DNA of 64,000 nucleotides from Streptomyces werraensis. GTDB lineage: Bacteria; Actinomycetota; Actinomycetes; Streptomycetales; Streptomycetaceae. The stretch is taken from the NCBI GenBank assembly GCA_014656175.1, contig BNBX01000011.1:63420-127419 (forward strand), in the 5' to 3' direction. This document shows positions 43,384-53,707 of the stretch, in pieces. The notes under the pieces are model-generated. The model saw only the letters and a program-made list of their open reading frames with translations. It had not been told where the DNA came from and ran no database searches. Made by a program: the position numbers and the translations under genes. The stretch's first letter is position 1; every line of letters begins with the position of its first letter.

Positions 43384-43403
43384 TTGCCAGTGAACGCTGG
43401 CAA
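43384..43403. promoter_or_regulatory. Operator-like palindrome TTGCCAG-N6-CTGGCAA
   Basis: A perfect 7-bp inverted repeat with a 6-base spacer (TGAACG), 70 bp upstream of the semialdehyde dehydrogenase start, where it would overlap or flank the promoter. Looks like a homodimeric repressor site (TetR- or LacI-type size). No regulator gene is adjacent. Confidence 0.5.
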
Positions 43404-43473
43404 CGAAGCCGCTGATCAGCGCGTTGCGGTCACCGGCGCCCCACGAGGTGCCGGTGACCGGGCAGGGCGTGCG

Positions 43474-45249
43474 TCAGCGCTTGTGGACGTCGTAGGTGTC
43501 GAGGACCGTGCGGGCGATCTCGCGGCCGTCCTCGGCGAAGTAGCCCTTCGCGGGGTAGACGACCCAGAGCCGGTACATGTCGCCGTCCGCGTTCCGGTAG
43601 TACAGGACCTGCGCCTCGCGCTCCAGGGGCGGCGTGGTGGTCGTCGTGAAGACGATCGTGTTCGTCGCCGCGTCCTGCTCCCTGTACGTCGTCTCCCGGG
43701 GCCGCCCCTGCGGCGCCGGTGTGTCGGCGATCCCCCAGGAGAACTCGCCGTCCTTCAGCTCGTTCCAGTGGGCGAACGCCTGCTCGGACGCGGACGCCGG
43801 GATCGCGTTGTCCTTGTCGTCGGCCTTCAGGTCACGGTCGGTCTCGATCCGCACCATTCCGCTCGGGTCGCTGAAGGAGGCGACGGTGCCGTCGGCGTCC
43901 TCGGCCGGCTTGTCCTTCACGAAGCCTTCCGGCACCGCGAGGGACACGCCCACCCGGTCGCCGAGGTCGTGCGTCTTCCAGCCGTCGGGCAGCGGCCCCG
44001 CGAACGGGTCCGCGATCACCAGGCCCACCACCACGGCGGCCGCGACCACCGCCGCGCCCAGCCCCAGGAGGGTCTTCCGGCCGATGCGGATGCCGCTCCC
44101 CCGGCCCGGCACGGGCAGCGTGCCCATCTGGGTGGGCTGCGGCGCGGGCGGGTTCGCGGCGGCCTCCAGGGCGGCGCGGACCTGGGCGGCGTGGGGACGG
44201 CGCGCCGGGTCCTTCTGGAGCAGCGCGGTGATGATCTCGGCCAGCGGGCCCTGCGCGGAGGCGGGCGGCGCCGGCGTGGCGTTGAGCACGGACTGCAGGG
44301 TGGCGGGCGTGTTGCTGCGGCGGAACGGCGACACGCCCTCCGTCGCCGCGTACAGCACCACGCCGAGCGACCACAGGTCGGAGGCGGGACCGGGGCGCTG
44401 GCCCAGCACCCGCTCCGGGGCGATGTACTCGGGCGAGCCGACGAAGCCGCCGGTGTCGGTCAGGTTGGTCTCGCCCTCGATCTGGGCGATGCCGAAGTCG
44501 GTGAGCACGACCCGGTTGTGACGGCCCAGCAGCACGTTGTCCGGCTTGACGTCCCGGTGCAGGACGCCCGCCGCGTGCGCGGCCTCCAGCGCGCCGAGCA
44601 CCTCCAGGCCGACGCGGGCGGCCTCGCGCGCGGAGAGCGTGCCCTCCTCCTGGAGCACCGCTCCGAGCGAGCGGCCCTGGACGAGTTCCATCACGATCCA
44701 CGGCCGGCCGTCGACCACGGCGACGTCGTGGACGCCGACCACGGCGGGGTGGTCGAGCCTGGCGGCGGCGCGGGCCTCACGGCGCATCCGCTCGAAGGCG
44801 TTGGCCCGTTCACGTTCGGGAAGGTGCTCAGGGACCCGGGGCTCCTTGACGGCGACCTCGCGGTCCACCGTCTCGTCCTTGGCCCGCCACACGGTGCCCA
44901 TGCCGCCGTGGCCGAGCTTGGCGAGCAGCCGGTAGCGGCCGGCGATCACCCGTCCCGCGCCGGGATCGGGCGCGGACGGACCGGACGGAACCGGGTCACC
45001 CGTCGGACCGGCCTGCTGCGGACCGCCCGCCCGCGCGCCGTCCCGCCCCCGTGCGCCGTCCGGCGCGGGATGCGGCGCCCGGCCGTGCGCGTACGCCTGG
45101 CCGTCCCCTTGCGGCGGGACCACGACGGTCGGAGCCGCGTACGGATTGCCGGGGTGCGGCACGGCCGCCGGCGGGTTCTGGTTGGGCGGTTGCAGACCAA
45201 AACTGGTCGGCTCGTCGGCCCCGTTGCGGGCTCCCCCGTCACTGCTCAT
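43474..45249 (-). CDS. Transmembrane Ser/Thr protein kinase 1 of the array
   Basis: 591 residues. An N-terminal Pro/Gly/Asn-rich extension of about 110 residues precedes the kinase domain: GHGGMGTVW loop, VAVKEP (Lys), HRDVKPDNVLL (near 231), LTDFGIAQ, SPEYIAPE and SDLWSLGVVLYAA. A membrane helix lies near 392-412, followed by an extracellular domain of about 180 residues (PDGWKTHDLGDRVGVSLAVPEGF onward). Hanks-type kinase of the PknB class that should signal from outside the cell. The start at 45249 is uncertain; ATG at 45261 is equally possible. Confidence 0.92.
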   Translation of the reverse strand: MSSDGGARNGADEPTSFGLQPPNQNPPAAVPHPGNPYAAPTVVVPPQGDGQAYAHGRAPHPAPDGARGRDGARAGGPQQAGPTGDPVPSGPSAPDPGAGRVIAGRYRLLAKLGHGGMGTVWRAKDETVDREVAVKEPRVPEHLPERERANAFERMRREARAAARLDHPAVVGVHDVAVVDGRPWIVMELVQGRSLGAVLQEEGTLSAREAARVGLEVLGALEAAHAAGVLHRDVKPDNVLLGRHNRVVLTDFGIAQIEGETNLTDTGGFVGSPEYIAPERVLGQRPGPASDLWSLGVVLYAATEGVSPFRRSNTPATLQSVLNATPAPPASAQGPLAEIITALLQKDPARRPHAAQVRAALEAAANPPAPQPTQMGTLPVPGRGSGIRIGRKTLLGLGAAVVAAAVVVGLVIADPFAGPLPDGWKTHDLGDRVGVSLAVPEGFVKDKPAEDADGTVASFSDPSGMVRIETDRDLKADDKDNAIPASASEQAFAHWNELKDGEFSWGIADTPAPQGRPRETTYREQDAATNTIVFTTTTTPPLEREAQVLYYRNADGDMYRLWVVYPAKGYFAEDGREIARTVLDTYDVHKR

Positions 45250-45380
45250 GGCTCCATGCATACCGTGCCGGGCCACCGCCGTTCCACAGCCGGTCGCCAC
45301 CGGTCACAGACCCGTGACCGACGCCGGGACTTATGCCGCTTTCATGCGGCTATGCGGGATCGGCCGTGCCGGTACGGCCA

Positions 45381-45530
45381 GGGCCTTTCGTTCGGATCAG
45401 GCCGGCCGTGGGGCGCGGTGCCTCTTCGGCCGACCCGAGCGGGGTCCGGTGCGTGCCCCACGCCCGTTCAGGGCAGTGGGGGGAGTGCGTGCCGGGCCCC
45501 GCGACGCCGGGGTGATCCGAACGAAGGGCC

Positions 45531-45531
<1 letters not shown>
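45381..45531. repeat. 151-bp element bounded by 19-bp inverted repeats
   Basis: GGGCCTTTCGTTCGGATCA (45381-45399) and TGATCCGAACGAAGGGCCC (45513-45531) are inverted copies with one mismatch, in the gap between kinase 1 and kinase 2. The right arm touches the stop codon of kinase 2. Could be a MITE-like remnant or a large cruciform/terminator. No target-site duplication is evident, and the inside has no ORF. Confidence 0.5.
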
Positions 45532-46826
<1,295 letters not shown>

Positions 46827-46909
46827 GCGCCCATCATGCCCCACCGGATGTGTCCGCTCCGGTACGGCGATTCGGCCAACAGGCGCACGTCCGCGCACGC
46901 CGGGGGCGG

Positions 46910-48568
46910 TCAGGGCTCGCGCCAGCCTCTGAGGATCGTCTCGAACTGCTGCGCGGTGGTGTCCCAGTCCTCGGCGGGACCGGCCATGTAGAGGGCGTAC
47001 TCCACGCCGTCGCGCGTGAGGTACATGTGGTCCACCGCCCGGTACGGCCCGGGAAACTCGGTGTCCTTGGGCAGCGCGGTCCAGCTGTACTCCAGGCGCG
47101 CCGCCTCGCGGTCGCGGTAGGTCAGGCGCTTCAGCTCGATCTGCTCGTAGTCGACGAGACGCCCGCCGACCTGCTGGTCGAGGTCGCTGAGGTGGTCGAA
47201 CGGGTCGTCGAAGTCCGGGGAGTCGTCGGCGGCGATGCGCAGGAAGTGCCTGCCGCCGTCGGGGGTGTAGTCGACCTGCTGGGTCTCCTCGTCGAACACC
47301 ACCCGCTCCCAGTCCTCGCCGGGCAGCACGACGGTGAAGCCGAAGGGGTCGCTGCGGCGCACCCACCCCTCGGGCAGGCCGCCCGTGTCGGCCCCCTCCG
47401 TGTCCGACACGCCGGGCGTCTCCGCGGCCTCGGTGGTTTTGCTCGGCGCCGCCGTGGCACCGCCCCGGTCGTCCTGCTGCTGGAGCACGACCGCCGTGCC
47501 CCCGCCGATGATCGCGGCCAGCGCGACGGCCAGGGCGACCGTCCGCCCGCGCGAGCGCCGGCGCGGCATCGTCGGCGTCCCGTACGGCGCCTGCACGGAG
47601 GTGGAGCCGCCGCCCTGCGGGCCCACCGGCGTGCCGGTCGGGTAGGGCTGTGCGCCCGCTCCGGGGTGCGGTCCGACCTGGCGCGGCAGCGGGACGTGGG
47701 CGCCGACGGCCTGGGTGGGCACGTACTCCTGCGCCGCCCGGGGCCGGCGTCCCTCCGCGGCCTCGGCGAGCATCTGCTCGGCCGTCGCGGCCTCGGGCCG
47801 GGTGGCCGGATCCTTCCGGAGGAACGCGCTGATGACGGGCGCGAGCGGGCCGGCGTGCCGGAGCGGCTCGGCCTCCTCCTCGACGACGGCCTGCATGGTG
47901 GTGAGCGGCGAGGTGCGGCGGAACGGCGAGATGCCCTCCACCGCCGTGTACAGGGTGGCGCCGAGCGCCCACAGGTCGGACGCGGGTCCGGGGTCGTGGC
48001 CGCGGACCCGCTCGGGCGCCAGGTAGTCGACGGAGCCCACGACCTCGCCGGTGCGGGTGATGGCCGCGTCGCCGTCTATCTGCGCGATGCCGAAGTCGGT
48101 CAGCAGCACCCGCCCGTCCCGGCCGAGCAGCACGTTGCCGGGCTTGACGTCGCGGTGCAGGACACCGGCGGCGTGCGCGGCGCGCAGGGCGCGCAGCACC
48201 CACAGGCCGATACGGGCGGCCTCGCGGGGCTCGACGCGCTCCTGCTCCTTGACGGCGTCGGCCAGCGAGCGGCCCTCGACCAGCTCCATGACGATCCACG
48301 GCCGGCCGTCGTGCTCCAGCACGTCGTGCACGGTGACGACGGCCGAGTGGTTGATCCGCGCGGCGGCCCGCGCCTCCGCGCGGGTGCGGGCCAGCAGGGT
48401 GGTCTGTTCGCTGTCGGAGACGTAGAGCGCGGCGGTGAGTTCCTTGATGGCGACGGAACGGTGCAGCACCTCGTCGTGTGCGCGCCACACCCGGCCCATG
48501 CCACCGCTCCCGATGGATTCGCCGAGTCGGTAGCGGCCCGCGACGAGCGAGCCCTGCATCTGATTCAC
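46910..48568 (-). CDS. Transmembrane Ser/Thr protein kinase 3
   Basis: 552 residues. Kinase domain from the start: GSGGMGRVW, VAIKEL, HRDVKPGNVLL (near 135), LTDFGIAQ, SVDYLAPE, SDLWALGATL. Gly/Pro/Gln-rich linker, membrane helix near 340-358 (TVALAVALAAIIGGGTAVVL), then an extracellular domain of about 150 residues starting GLPEGWVRRSDPFGFTVVLPGEDW and ending QQFETILRGWREP. The GF-x-V-x-P-x-x-W pattern recurs in kinases 4 and 5. GTG at 48568 is the start with GGGG six bases upstream; TTG at 48580 is an alternative. Confidence 0.92.
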   Translation of the reverse strand: MNQMQGSLVAGRYRLGESIGSGGMGRVWRAHDEVLHRSVAIKELTAALYVSDSEQTTLLARTRAEARAAARINHSAVVTVHDVLEHDGRPWIVMELVEGRSLADAVKEQERVEPREAARIGLWVLRALRAAHAAGVLHRDVKPGNVLLGRDGRVLLTDFGIAQIDGDAAITRTGEVVGSVDYLAPERVRGHDPGPASDLWALGATLYTAVEGISPFRRTSPLTTMQAVVEEEAEPLRHAGPLAPVISAFLRKDPATRPEAATAEQMLAEAAEGRRPRAAQEYVPTQAVGAHVPLPRQVGPHPGAGAQPYPTGTPVGPQGGGSTSVQAPYGTPTMPRRRSRGRTVALAVALAAIIGGGTAVVLQQQDDRGGATAAPSKTTEAAETPGVSDTEGADTGGLPEGWVRRSDPFGFTVVLPGEDWERVVFDEETQQVDYTPDGGRHFLRIAADDSPDFDDPFDHLSDLDQQVGGRLVDYEQIELKRLTYRDREAARLEYSWTALPKDTEFPGPYRAVDHMYLTRDGVEYALYMAGPAEDWDTTAQQFETILRGWREP

Positions 48569-48707
48569 GTTGCCCCGCAATGTTCTTGACAGGGTCAGGG
48601 TAGGTACACCGGCCCGTCCTGGGAACCGAGGGGGTGCCAGAGAGACCGCACTGTGATGGTTTGTCGCGCCCCCCGTGTCGCGTCTTCCCTCACGGCCGCA
48701 CCGGTGG

Positions 48708-51164
48708 TCAGCCGGTGTGCCGGTACGTGGCGGCCGCCTGCTCGTAGAGCCGTGTCACCTCGTCCCGTTCGCCGTCCGGACCGCGCACCTGCAGCACGTG
48801 GTAGCGGCCGTCGATCAGCGCGGCGAGGTTGCGCACGTACAGCTCGCCCCGGTCGCCGGTCCAGGTGAACTGGCCCTCGGCCATGACCCGTCCGCCGACC
48901 TCGATGGTCTTCAGGCCGGTGGAGGTGGCCCAGCTGGAGTCGCGGTACGGCTGCAGCTCGCGCTCGGCGTCCCGCTGGTAGGCCATGGGGTCGCCGCCGA
49001 ACTGCTGGGCGCTGTCCCGGCCGGGGACCACGATGAGCTCGAAGTCACCCTTGGAGTAGACGACCTGGCCGCTGCCGTTCTTGCCGGTGCGCTGCCAGCC
49101 CTCGGCGACGGCGACCTCGAAGCCCTCGGGGTCCTTGCGCAGCGTGAAGCCGTCGGCGACGCCGGGGCCGGTGGTCTGCGTCTCCGTGGAGGCGGCCGAC
49201 TCCTCGGGGGTGCCCTGCCGGCCGTCGCCGCCGCTCGGGGAGTTGTTGCCGTCCGGACGCGCGTTCCCCGAGGGGCTCGGCGCGGCCCCTCCGGCGGCCG
49301 GGGTGCGGTCGGCGGAGGGCGACCCGGTGGTCTCCTCGCCGGCCTTCGGCATGAACAACACCGCGTACGCGACCGCCGCCGCCATGGCGAGCAGCACCAG
49401 CAGGAGCAGGGTGCGGCCCAGGCGGCGCGGTGAACCGGCGCGCGGCGCGGCCTTCTTGTGCCGTCCGTGCCGCGCGGGCAGTCCGGCGCGCCGCCTGCGC
49501 ACCAGCTCGCCCCGGCGCCTTATGACCGGCAGACGTCCCGCGTCGACCGGCGGGGCCGTTATGACGTTCAGGCCCGCCTCCGGCTCGGGTGCGGACCGCA
49601 CCAGCGATCGCAGCCAGCCGCGCAGCTCCTCGAAGTCGGGGCGCTCGGTGGGGTCCTGGCGGAGCAGCGACTCCACGACCGGGCGCAACGGGCCGCACTC
49701 CTCGGCGAAGGCGGGCGGCTCGGCGCACACCATCTGGACCAGCTCGGCCGTCGACTCCTCCGGGTAGGGGGCGTGCCCCTGCACGGCCCGGAACAGCAGC
49801 GCGCCCAGCGCCCACAGGTCGGTGACGGGTCCGATGGGCGGCGCGAGCTGCCAGTTCTCGTGCACGGGGCCGGCCTGCTCGGGCGCCCAGCGCTCGGTGA
49901 CGGGCCCCACGACGGCCATCCGTGCCTGTCGGGCGCGCTCGGCGGCCAGCGCGGTGGCGGGGCCACGGCGCGCGGGAGCGTGGGGGGCGGGTTCGTCCCA
50001 GCGTCCGGGCGCCGCCGGCGATCCGGGGGCGGCGGAGGCGGGTTCGGGGGCGGCGGGTTCGGGCGTGCCGCTCGCCTGGGCGCCGATGCGGGGCGTGGCC
50101 CCGTGCCAGCCGGAGGCGGCCACCCCGTACGGATCGGCTATCTGCCCCGGGGGCGTCGACGGCCGCTGCTCGGCGCCCTCCTCGGGGGCGGGCCGCGCGC
50201 CGGGCAGCGCGCGGGAGCCCTGCTGTGCCTCCTGAACACGGGCGGCGGCCCGGGCGCCCGCGCGGTAGGCGGCGATGGCCCCGGCCCGCGCCGCCCGTAC
50301 GTCGCCCGCGCTGTCCAGGGCGCGGGGCGCCACCACGGGCGAGAGGTCACCTGGTCCGCCGGTCCCGCCGCCGCCCGGGAGCCGTCCGGCGCGCGCCTCG
50401 ATGGCCGCGCGGCGCGCCGCGTCCGGGTCGGGGTCGGCGGCGAACCCGGGCGGCCAGGCCGGTCCGCGCCCTTCGTCGGCTCCCGCGCCCGGGCCGAGCG
50501 TCTCGAGCGCCGCGCCGGGCTCCGGTTCGTCGTCGGCGGGCGGCACCGGGTCGTAGCCGCACAGCGCCTCCTCGGCCGCGCCGACCGCGAGCCCGGTGAG
50601 CATCACCCGGCCGTCGTCGCAGACCAGCACCGTGCGCGCGGTGATGTTCCGGTGCACCCAGCCGTGGGAGTGCAGCACCCGCAGGGCGGTGAGCACGTCG
50701 GCGGCGACCTCGGCGGCCCGGTACGGGGACAGGGGCTTCTCGGCGAGCAGCGCGGCCAGCGGGCGCGCGGCGACGCACTCGCTGACGATCCACAGCGAAC
50801 CGCCCTCCGCGAACACGTCGAAGACCTGGTCGAGGCGCGGATGGTCGGGCAGGGCAGCCGCGGCCTGGGCGGCCTCCACGGCGCGCCGCACGACCGGGTC
50901 GGCAGGCCGGCGCACGGCGCCCTGGCCGCCGCCCGGCACGCCCCTGCCGCGCCGTGCGCCGTCCCGGGCGGTGAAACCCTCGGGCAGCCCTTCGGCGTCC
51001 AGCACCTCGGCCTCGACGACCTCCGGCAGCGGCACCTGCCGGACCAGGACCTCCTGGCCGCTGTAGGTGTCGAAGGCGCGGCTCTCGGTCAGCTCGTACT
51101 CGTCGGAGGGGGGCAGGGGCAGGCGGTAGCGGTCGGCGAGAACCCGTCCCGCATAGTCGTCCAC
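48708..51164 (-). CDS. Membrane-anchored Ser/Thr pseudokinase
   Basis: 818 residues, the largest of the array. The kinase fold can be followed but its catalytic residues are gone: no glycine-rich loop, the VAIK Lys is replaced (EVLVRQVPLP), the catalytic loop reads HRNITARTVLV (Asp to Asn) and DFG is replaced by LTGLAVG. An insert of about 220 residues, rich in Ala/Gly/Pro/Arg, interrupts the C-lobe before PVTDLWALGALL. Membrane helix near 581-602, then a sensor-like extracellular domain (ADGFTLRKDPEGFEVAVAEGW onward). GTG at 51164 has a strong GGGGGAGG. Likely an allosteric partner of a neighbouring kinase. Confidence 0.88.
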   Translation of the reverse strand: MDDYAGRVLADRYRLPLPPSDEYELTESRAFDTYSGQEVLVRQVPLPEVVEAEVLDAEGLPEGFTARDGARRGRGVPGGGQGAVRRPADPVVRRAVEAAQAAAALPDHPRLDQVFDVFAEGGSLWIVSECVAARPLAALLAEKPLSPYRAAEVAADVLTALRVLHSHGWVHRNITARTVLVCDDGRVMLTGLAVGAAEEALCGYDPVPPADDEPEPGAALETLGPGAGADEGRGPAWPPGFAADPDPDAARRAAIEARAGRLPGGGGTGGPGDLSPVVAPRALDSAGDVRAARAGAIAAYRAGARAAARVQEAQQGSRALPGARPAPEEGAEQRPSTPPGQIADPYGVAASGWHGATPRIGAQASGTPEPAAPEPASAAPGSPAAPGRWDEPAPHAPARRGPATALAAERARQARMAVVGPVTERWAPEQAGPVHENWQLAPPIGPVTDLWALGALLFRAVQGHAPYPEESTAELVQMVCAEPPAFAEECGPLRPVVESLLRQDPTERPDFEELRGWLRSLVRSAPEPEAGLNVITAPPVDAGRLPVIRRRGELVRRRRAGLPARHGRHKKAAPRAGSPRRLGRTLLLLVLLAMAAAVAYAVLFMPKAGEETTGSPSADRTPAAGGAAPSPSGNARPDGNNSPSGGDGRQGTPEESAASTETQTTGPGVADGFTLRKDPEGFEVAVAEGWQRTGKNGSGQVVYSKGDFELIVVPGRDSAQQFGGDPMAYQRDAERELQPYRDSSWATSTGLKTIEVGGRVMAEGQFTWTGDRGELYVRNLAALIDGRYHVLQVRGPDGERDEVTRLYEQAAATYRHTG

Positions 51165-51316
51165 GTTGCCTCCCCCGGTACTACGGTCGGTCAGTTCCGT
51201 TCTCCGGACGGCCCGTTCCCGCTCCGTACGGTCCGCAACCACTCACGATACGTGCCGGAGGCAACCCGCAGAGAGGGGATGCCACATCTGGCGTCCCGAT
51301 CCGCGGGCCGGGCGGA

Positions 51317-53320
51317 TCAGGACTTCGGGCGGAACGTCTCCGTCAGGGTGCGCCACGTGTTCCTGCGCTGCTCGCCGTCCCACGCGTCGGCCCTGGCCGT
51401 GTACATCAGCCCGTACCCCAGGCCGTCGTTGACGACGGTGCCCCGGTCCACGGACCGGTAGGTGACGCCGCCGTCGACGTAGGTGAACTCCCAGTCGGCC
51501 GTCTTCCAGCCGCGGTACTCCACCGCCGCGATCCGTATGCGCTTGTACTGGGGACGCACCATGAAGCGCTCCTGGTTCTTCCAGTCGGCGACCGGGTCGT
51601 CCTTGGGCGTGCTGGTCCAGCCGATGAGCAGCTTCTGCCCGTTCGGCCCCGTGAAGCGGTCCCCGGCCTCGTCGGACGACGTGAACTTCCATCCGGCGGG
51701 CAGACCGATCGAGTACCCCTGCTGCCCCCGGTACGTCGTGGCCGCCTCGGCCCCGCCCGCTCCGCCGTTCCCGGCGTCCGAGGAGCTGCCCGGTGCGGCG
51801 CCGCCGCCCGTCCCGGTGGGGCCCGGGGAGGCCGCCGTGTCTCCGCCCGTGCCGGTGGACGCGGTGGCGGAGCCGTCGGTGCGGGTGCCGTCCTCGTCGT
51901 CCTTCCTGGTCTCGGCGCTGGGGGTGCTCTCCGCCGCGGTCCGGTCACCGCCGGCGCCCCGGGCGCCCTTGCCGCTCTCGTCGTCGCCGCCGAGGGTGAG
52001 GGCGAGCACGGTGCCGATCACGGCGAGCACCACGACCAGCGCGACGACGACCAGCGTGCGGCGCGGCACCACGTCGGTGATCGGGGCGCGCGGCACGGGC
52101 CGGGCGGGCAGGTCCGGCGGGGTCATCACGGGCCAGCCCGAACTACGGCCGCCCGTCGCGGCGTCGGCGTCCCGCGTCTTCCCGGGCGTCCCGGTGGCGG
52201 GGCTCGCGGCGGTCGCGGTCCGTGCGGCGGCCGGCTTCGCGTCCCCGGTGCGGGCCACCGGGGCGGACGCGGAGGTGCCCGACTTGGTGCGGGCGGCGCC
52301 GGCCGCGCCGGCCGCCACCGCGGCCTTGCGCACGGAGCGCAGCGCGCCGCGCAGCTTCTCCGCGGCCTCCTCGCCCCGCTTGGCTCCGCCGTCGCGGGTG
52401 CCGGGCTGCTCGGGCAGCGGCACGACGCGGGTGGCGTCGGCCGGCTGTCCGTCGGCGTCCTTGGTGTCGGGGGCGCTGATGACGGCGGTCAGCATGGCGC
52501 GCGCGGCGCGGTCGTCGAGCCGCTGTGCGGGGTCCTTGTTGAGCAGTCCGTGGATGACGTCCCGCAGGGGGCCCGCGTTCTTCGGCTCCTCCAGCGGCTC
52601 GGTCATCACCGCGGTGAGCGTCGCGATCGCGGAGCCCTTGTCGTACGGCGGGGTTCCCTCGACCGCCGCGTACAGCAGGCCGCCGAGCGACCACAGGTCG
52701 GCCGCCGGTCCGGGCTTGTGCCCGCGGGCGCGCTCCGGGGAGATGTAGGAGGGGGCGCCGACGAGCATGCCGGTCGAGGTGATGGAGGGGTCGCCCTCGA
52801 CCTGGGCGATGCCGAAGTCGGTGAGGACGACGCGGCCGTCGTCGGCGATCAGCACGTTGGACGGCTTCACGTCGCGGTGCAGGATGCCCTCGCGGTGCGC
52901 GGACCGCAGCACGTCGAGGACGGCGAGCCCGACCTCGGCGGCGCGGCGCGGCTCCAGCAGGCCGTCCTCCCGGATGACCTCGGCGAGCGACTTGCCCTCG
53001 ACGAGCTCCATGACGATCCAGGGCCGGTCGTCCTCCTGGACCACGTCGAAGACGGTCACGGCGCTGGTGTTGCGGATCCGCGCGATCGCCTTGGCCTCGC
53101 GCAGCGTCCGGGTGATCAGCCGCCGCTTCTCCTCCTCGTCGATGTTCGACGGGAAGCGGAGCTCCTTGACGGCGACCGTACGGCCGAGGGTCTCGTCCTC
53201 GGCCCGCCACACCGTCCCCATGCCGCCGCGGCCGAGCACGTCTCCCAGCCGGTACCGCCCGGCGAGGAGACGTGCGCTCTTGTCCTGACGGGATGTCCCC
53301 GCCCGCTCCGCCTCCGACAT
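51317..53320 (-). CDS. Transmembrane Ser/Thr protein kinase 5
   Basis: 667 residues. Kinase domain: GRGGMGTVW, VAVKELRF, HRDVKPSNVLI (near 144), LTDFGIAQ, APSYISPE, ADLWSLGGLL. A basic, Ala/Thr/Lys-rich linker of about 130 residues, membrane helix near 415-437 (TLVVVALVVVLAVIGTVLALTL), a Gly/Ser/Thr/Asp stalk and an extracellular domain of about 145 residues (YRGQQGYSIGLPAGWKFTSSDEAG onward). ATG at 53320 follows GAGGGGAC. It is the first gene of the minus-strand kinase array; gaps of 82-280 bp suggest some internal promoters. Confidence 0.92.
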   Translation of the reverse strand: MSEAERAGTSRQDKSARLLAGRYRLGDVLGRGGMGTVWRAEDETLGRTVAVKELRFPSNIDEEEKRRLITRTLREAKAIARIRNTSAVTVFDVVQEDDRPWIVMELVEGKSLAEVIREDGLLEPRRAAEVGLAVLDVLRSAHREGILHRDVKPSNVLIADDGRVVLTDFGIAQVEGDPSITSTGMLVGAPSYISPERARGHKPGPAADLWSLGGLLYAAVEGTPPYDKGSAIATLTAVMTEPLEEPKNAGPLRDVIHGLLNKDPAQRLDDRAARAMLTAVISAPDTKDADGQPADATRVVPLPEQPGTRDGGAKRGEEAAEKLRGALRSVRKAAVAAGAAGAARTKSGTSASAPVARTGDAKPAAARTATAASPATGTPGKTRDADAATGGRSSGWPVMTPPDLPARPVPRAPITDVVPRRTLVVVALVVVLAVIGTVLALTLGGDDESGKGARGAGGDRTAAESTPSAETRKDDEDGTRTDGSATASTGTGGDTAASPGPTGTGGGAAPGSSSDAGNGGAGGAEAATTYRGQQGYSIGLPAGWKFTSSDEAGDRFTGPNGQKLLIGWTSTPKDDPVADWKNQERFMVRPQYKRIRIAAVEYRGWKTADWEFTYVDGGVTYRSVDRGTVVNDGLGYGLMYTARADAWDGEQRRNTWRTLTETFRPKS

Positions 53321-53707
53321 GCGTCCCCTCATGCAACCCGCCCTGACAGAGCCTTCATTGTCCCTCACCCGACAAGCGCCCGACGCCCAGGGTGCCCCTG
53401 TCCGCCCACCGGACACGGTGGGCGGCGGGGTGGGGGAACGAAGCGTTCCTCCACTCTGCCGGACGGGTCCCGACAAAGACGAAATCCGAAGCGCACCGAT
53501 TCGGTCACGAACGGGCCGGCCTGACGCCCCGTCGCCCAGGTCGGCGAGGGTGCGGGGCACGGAGTCCACGCTCGCCACGGGCCGCGAACCGGCCGCACAA
53601 ATGGCCGAGTTGCACCCCCGGGCGCGCCGGGGAAGGCACCCCGCGCCGCGGGAGGACCCCCACCCCGTGGGGAGGCCTCCGCGCCGTAGGACGAGCTCGC
53701 TGCCCGA
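53321..53707. other. Intergenic region with glpD terminator hairpins
   Basis: About 387 bp between the glpD stop and the kinase 5 start on the same strand. 53636-53690 contains nested inverted repeats (GCGCGGAGG/CCTCCCGCG enclosing CCCCAC/GTGGGG) that would terminate glpD. The kinase 5 promoter should lie in 53330-53400. No gene seen. Confidence 0.5.
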
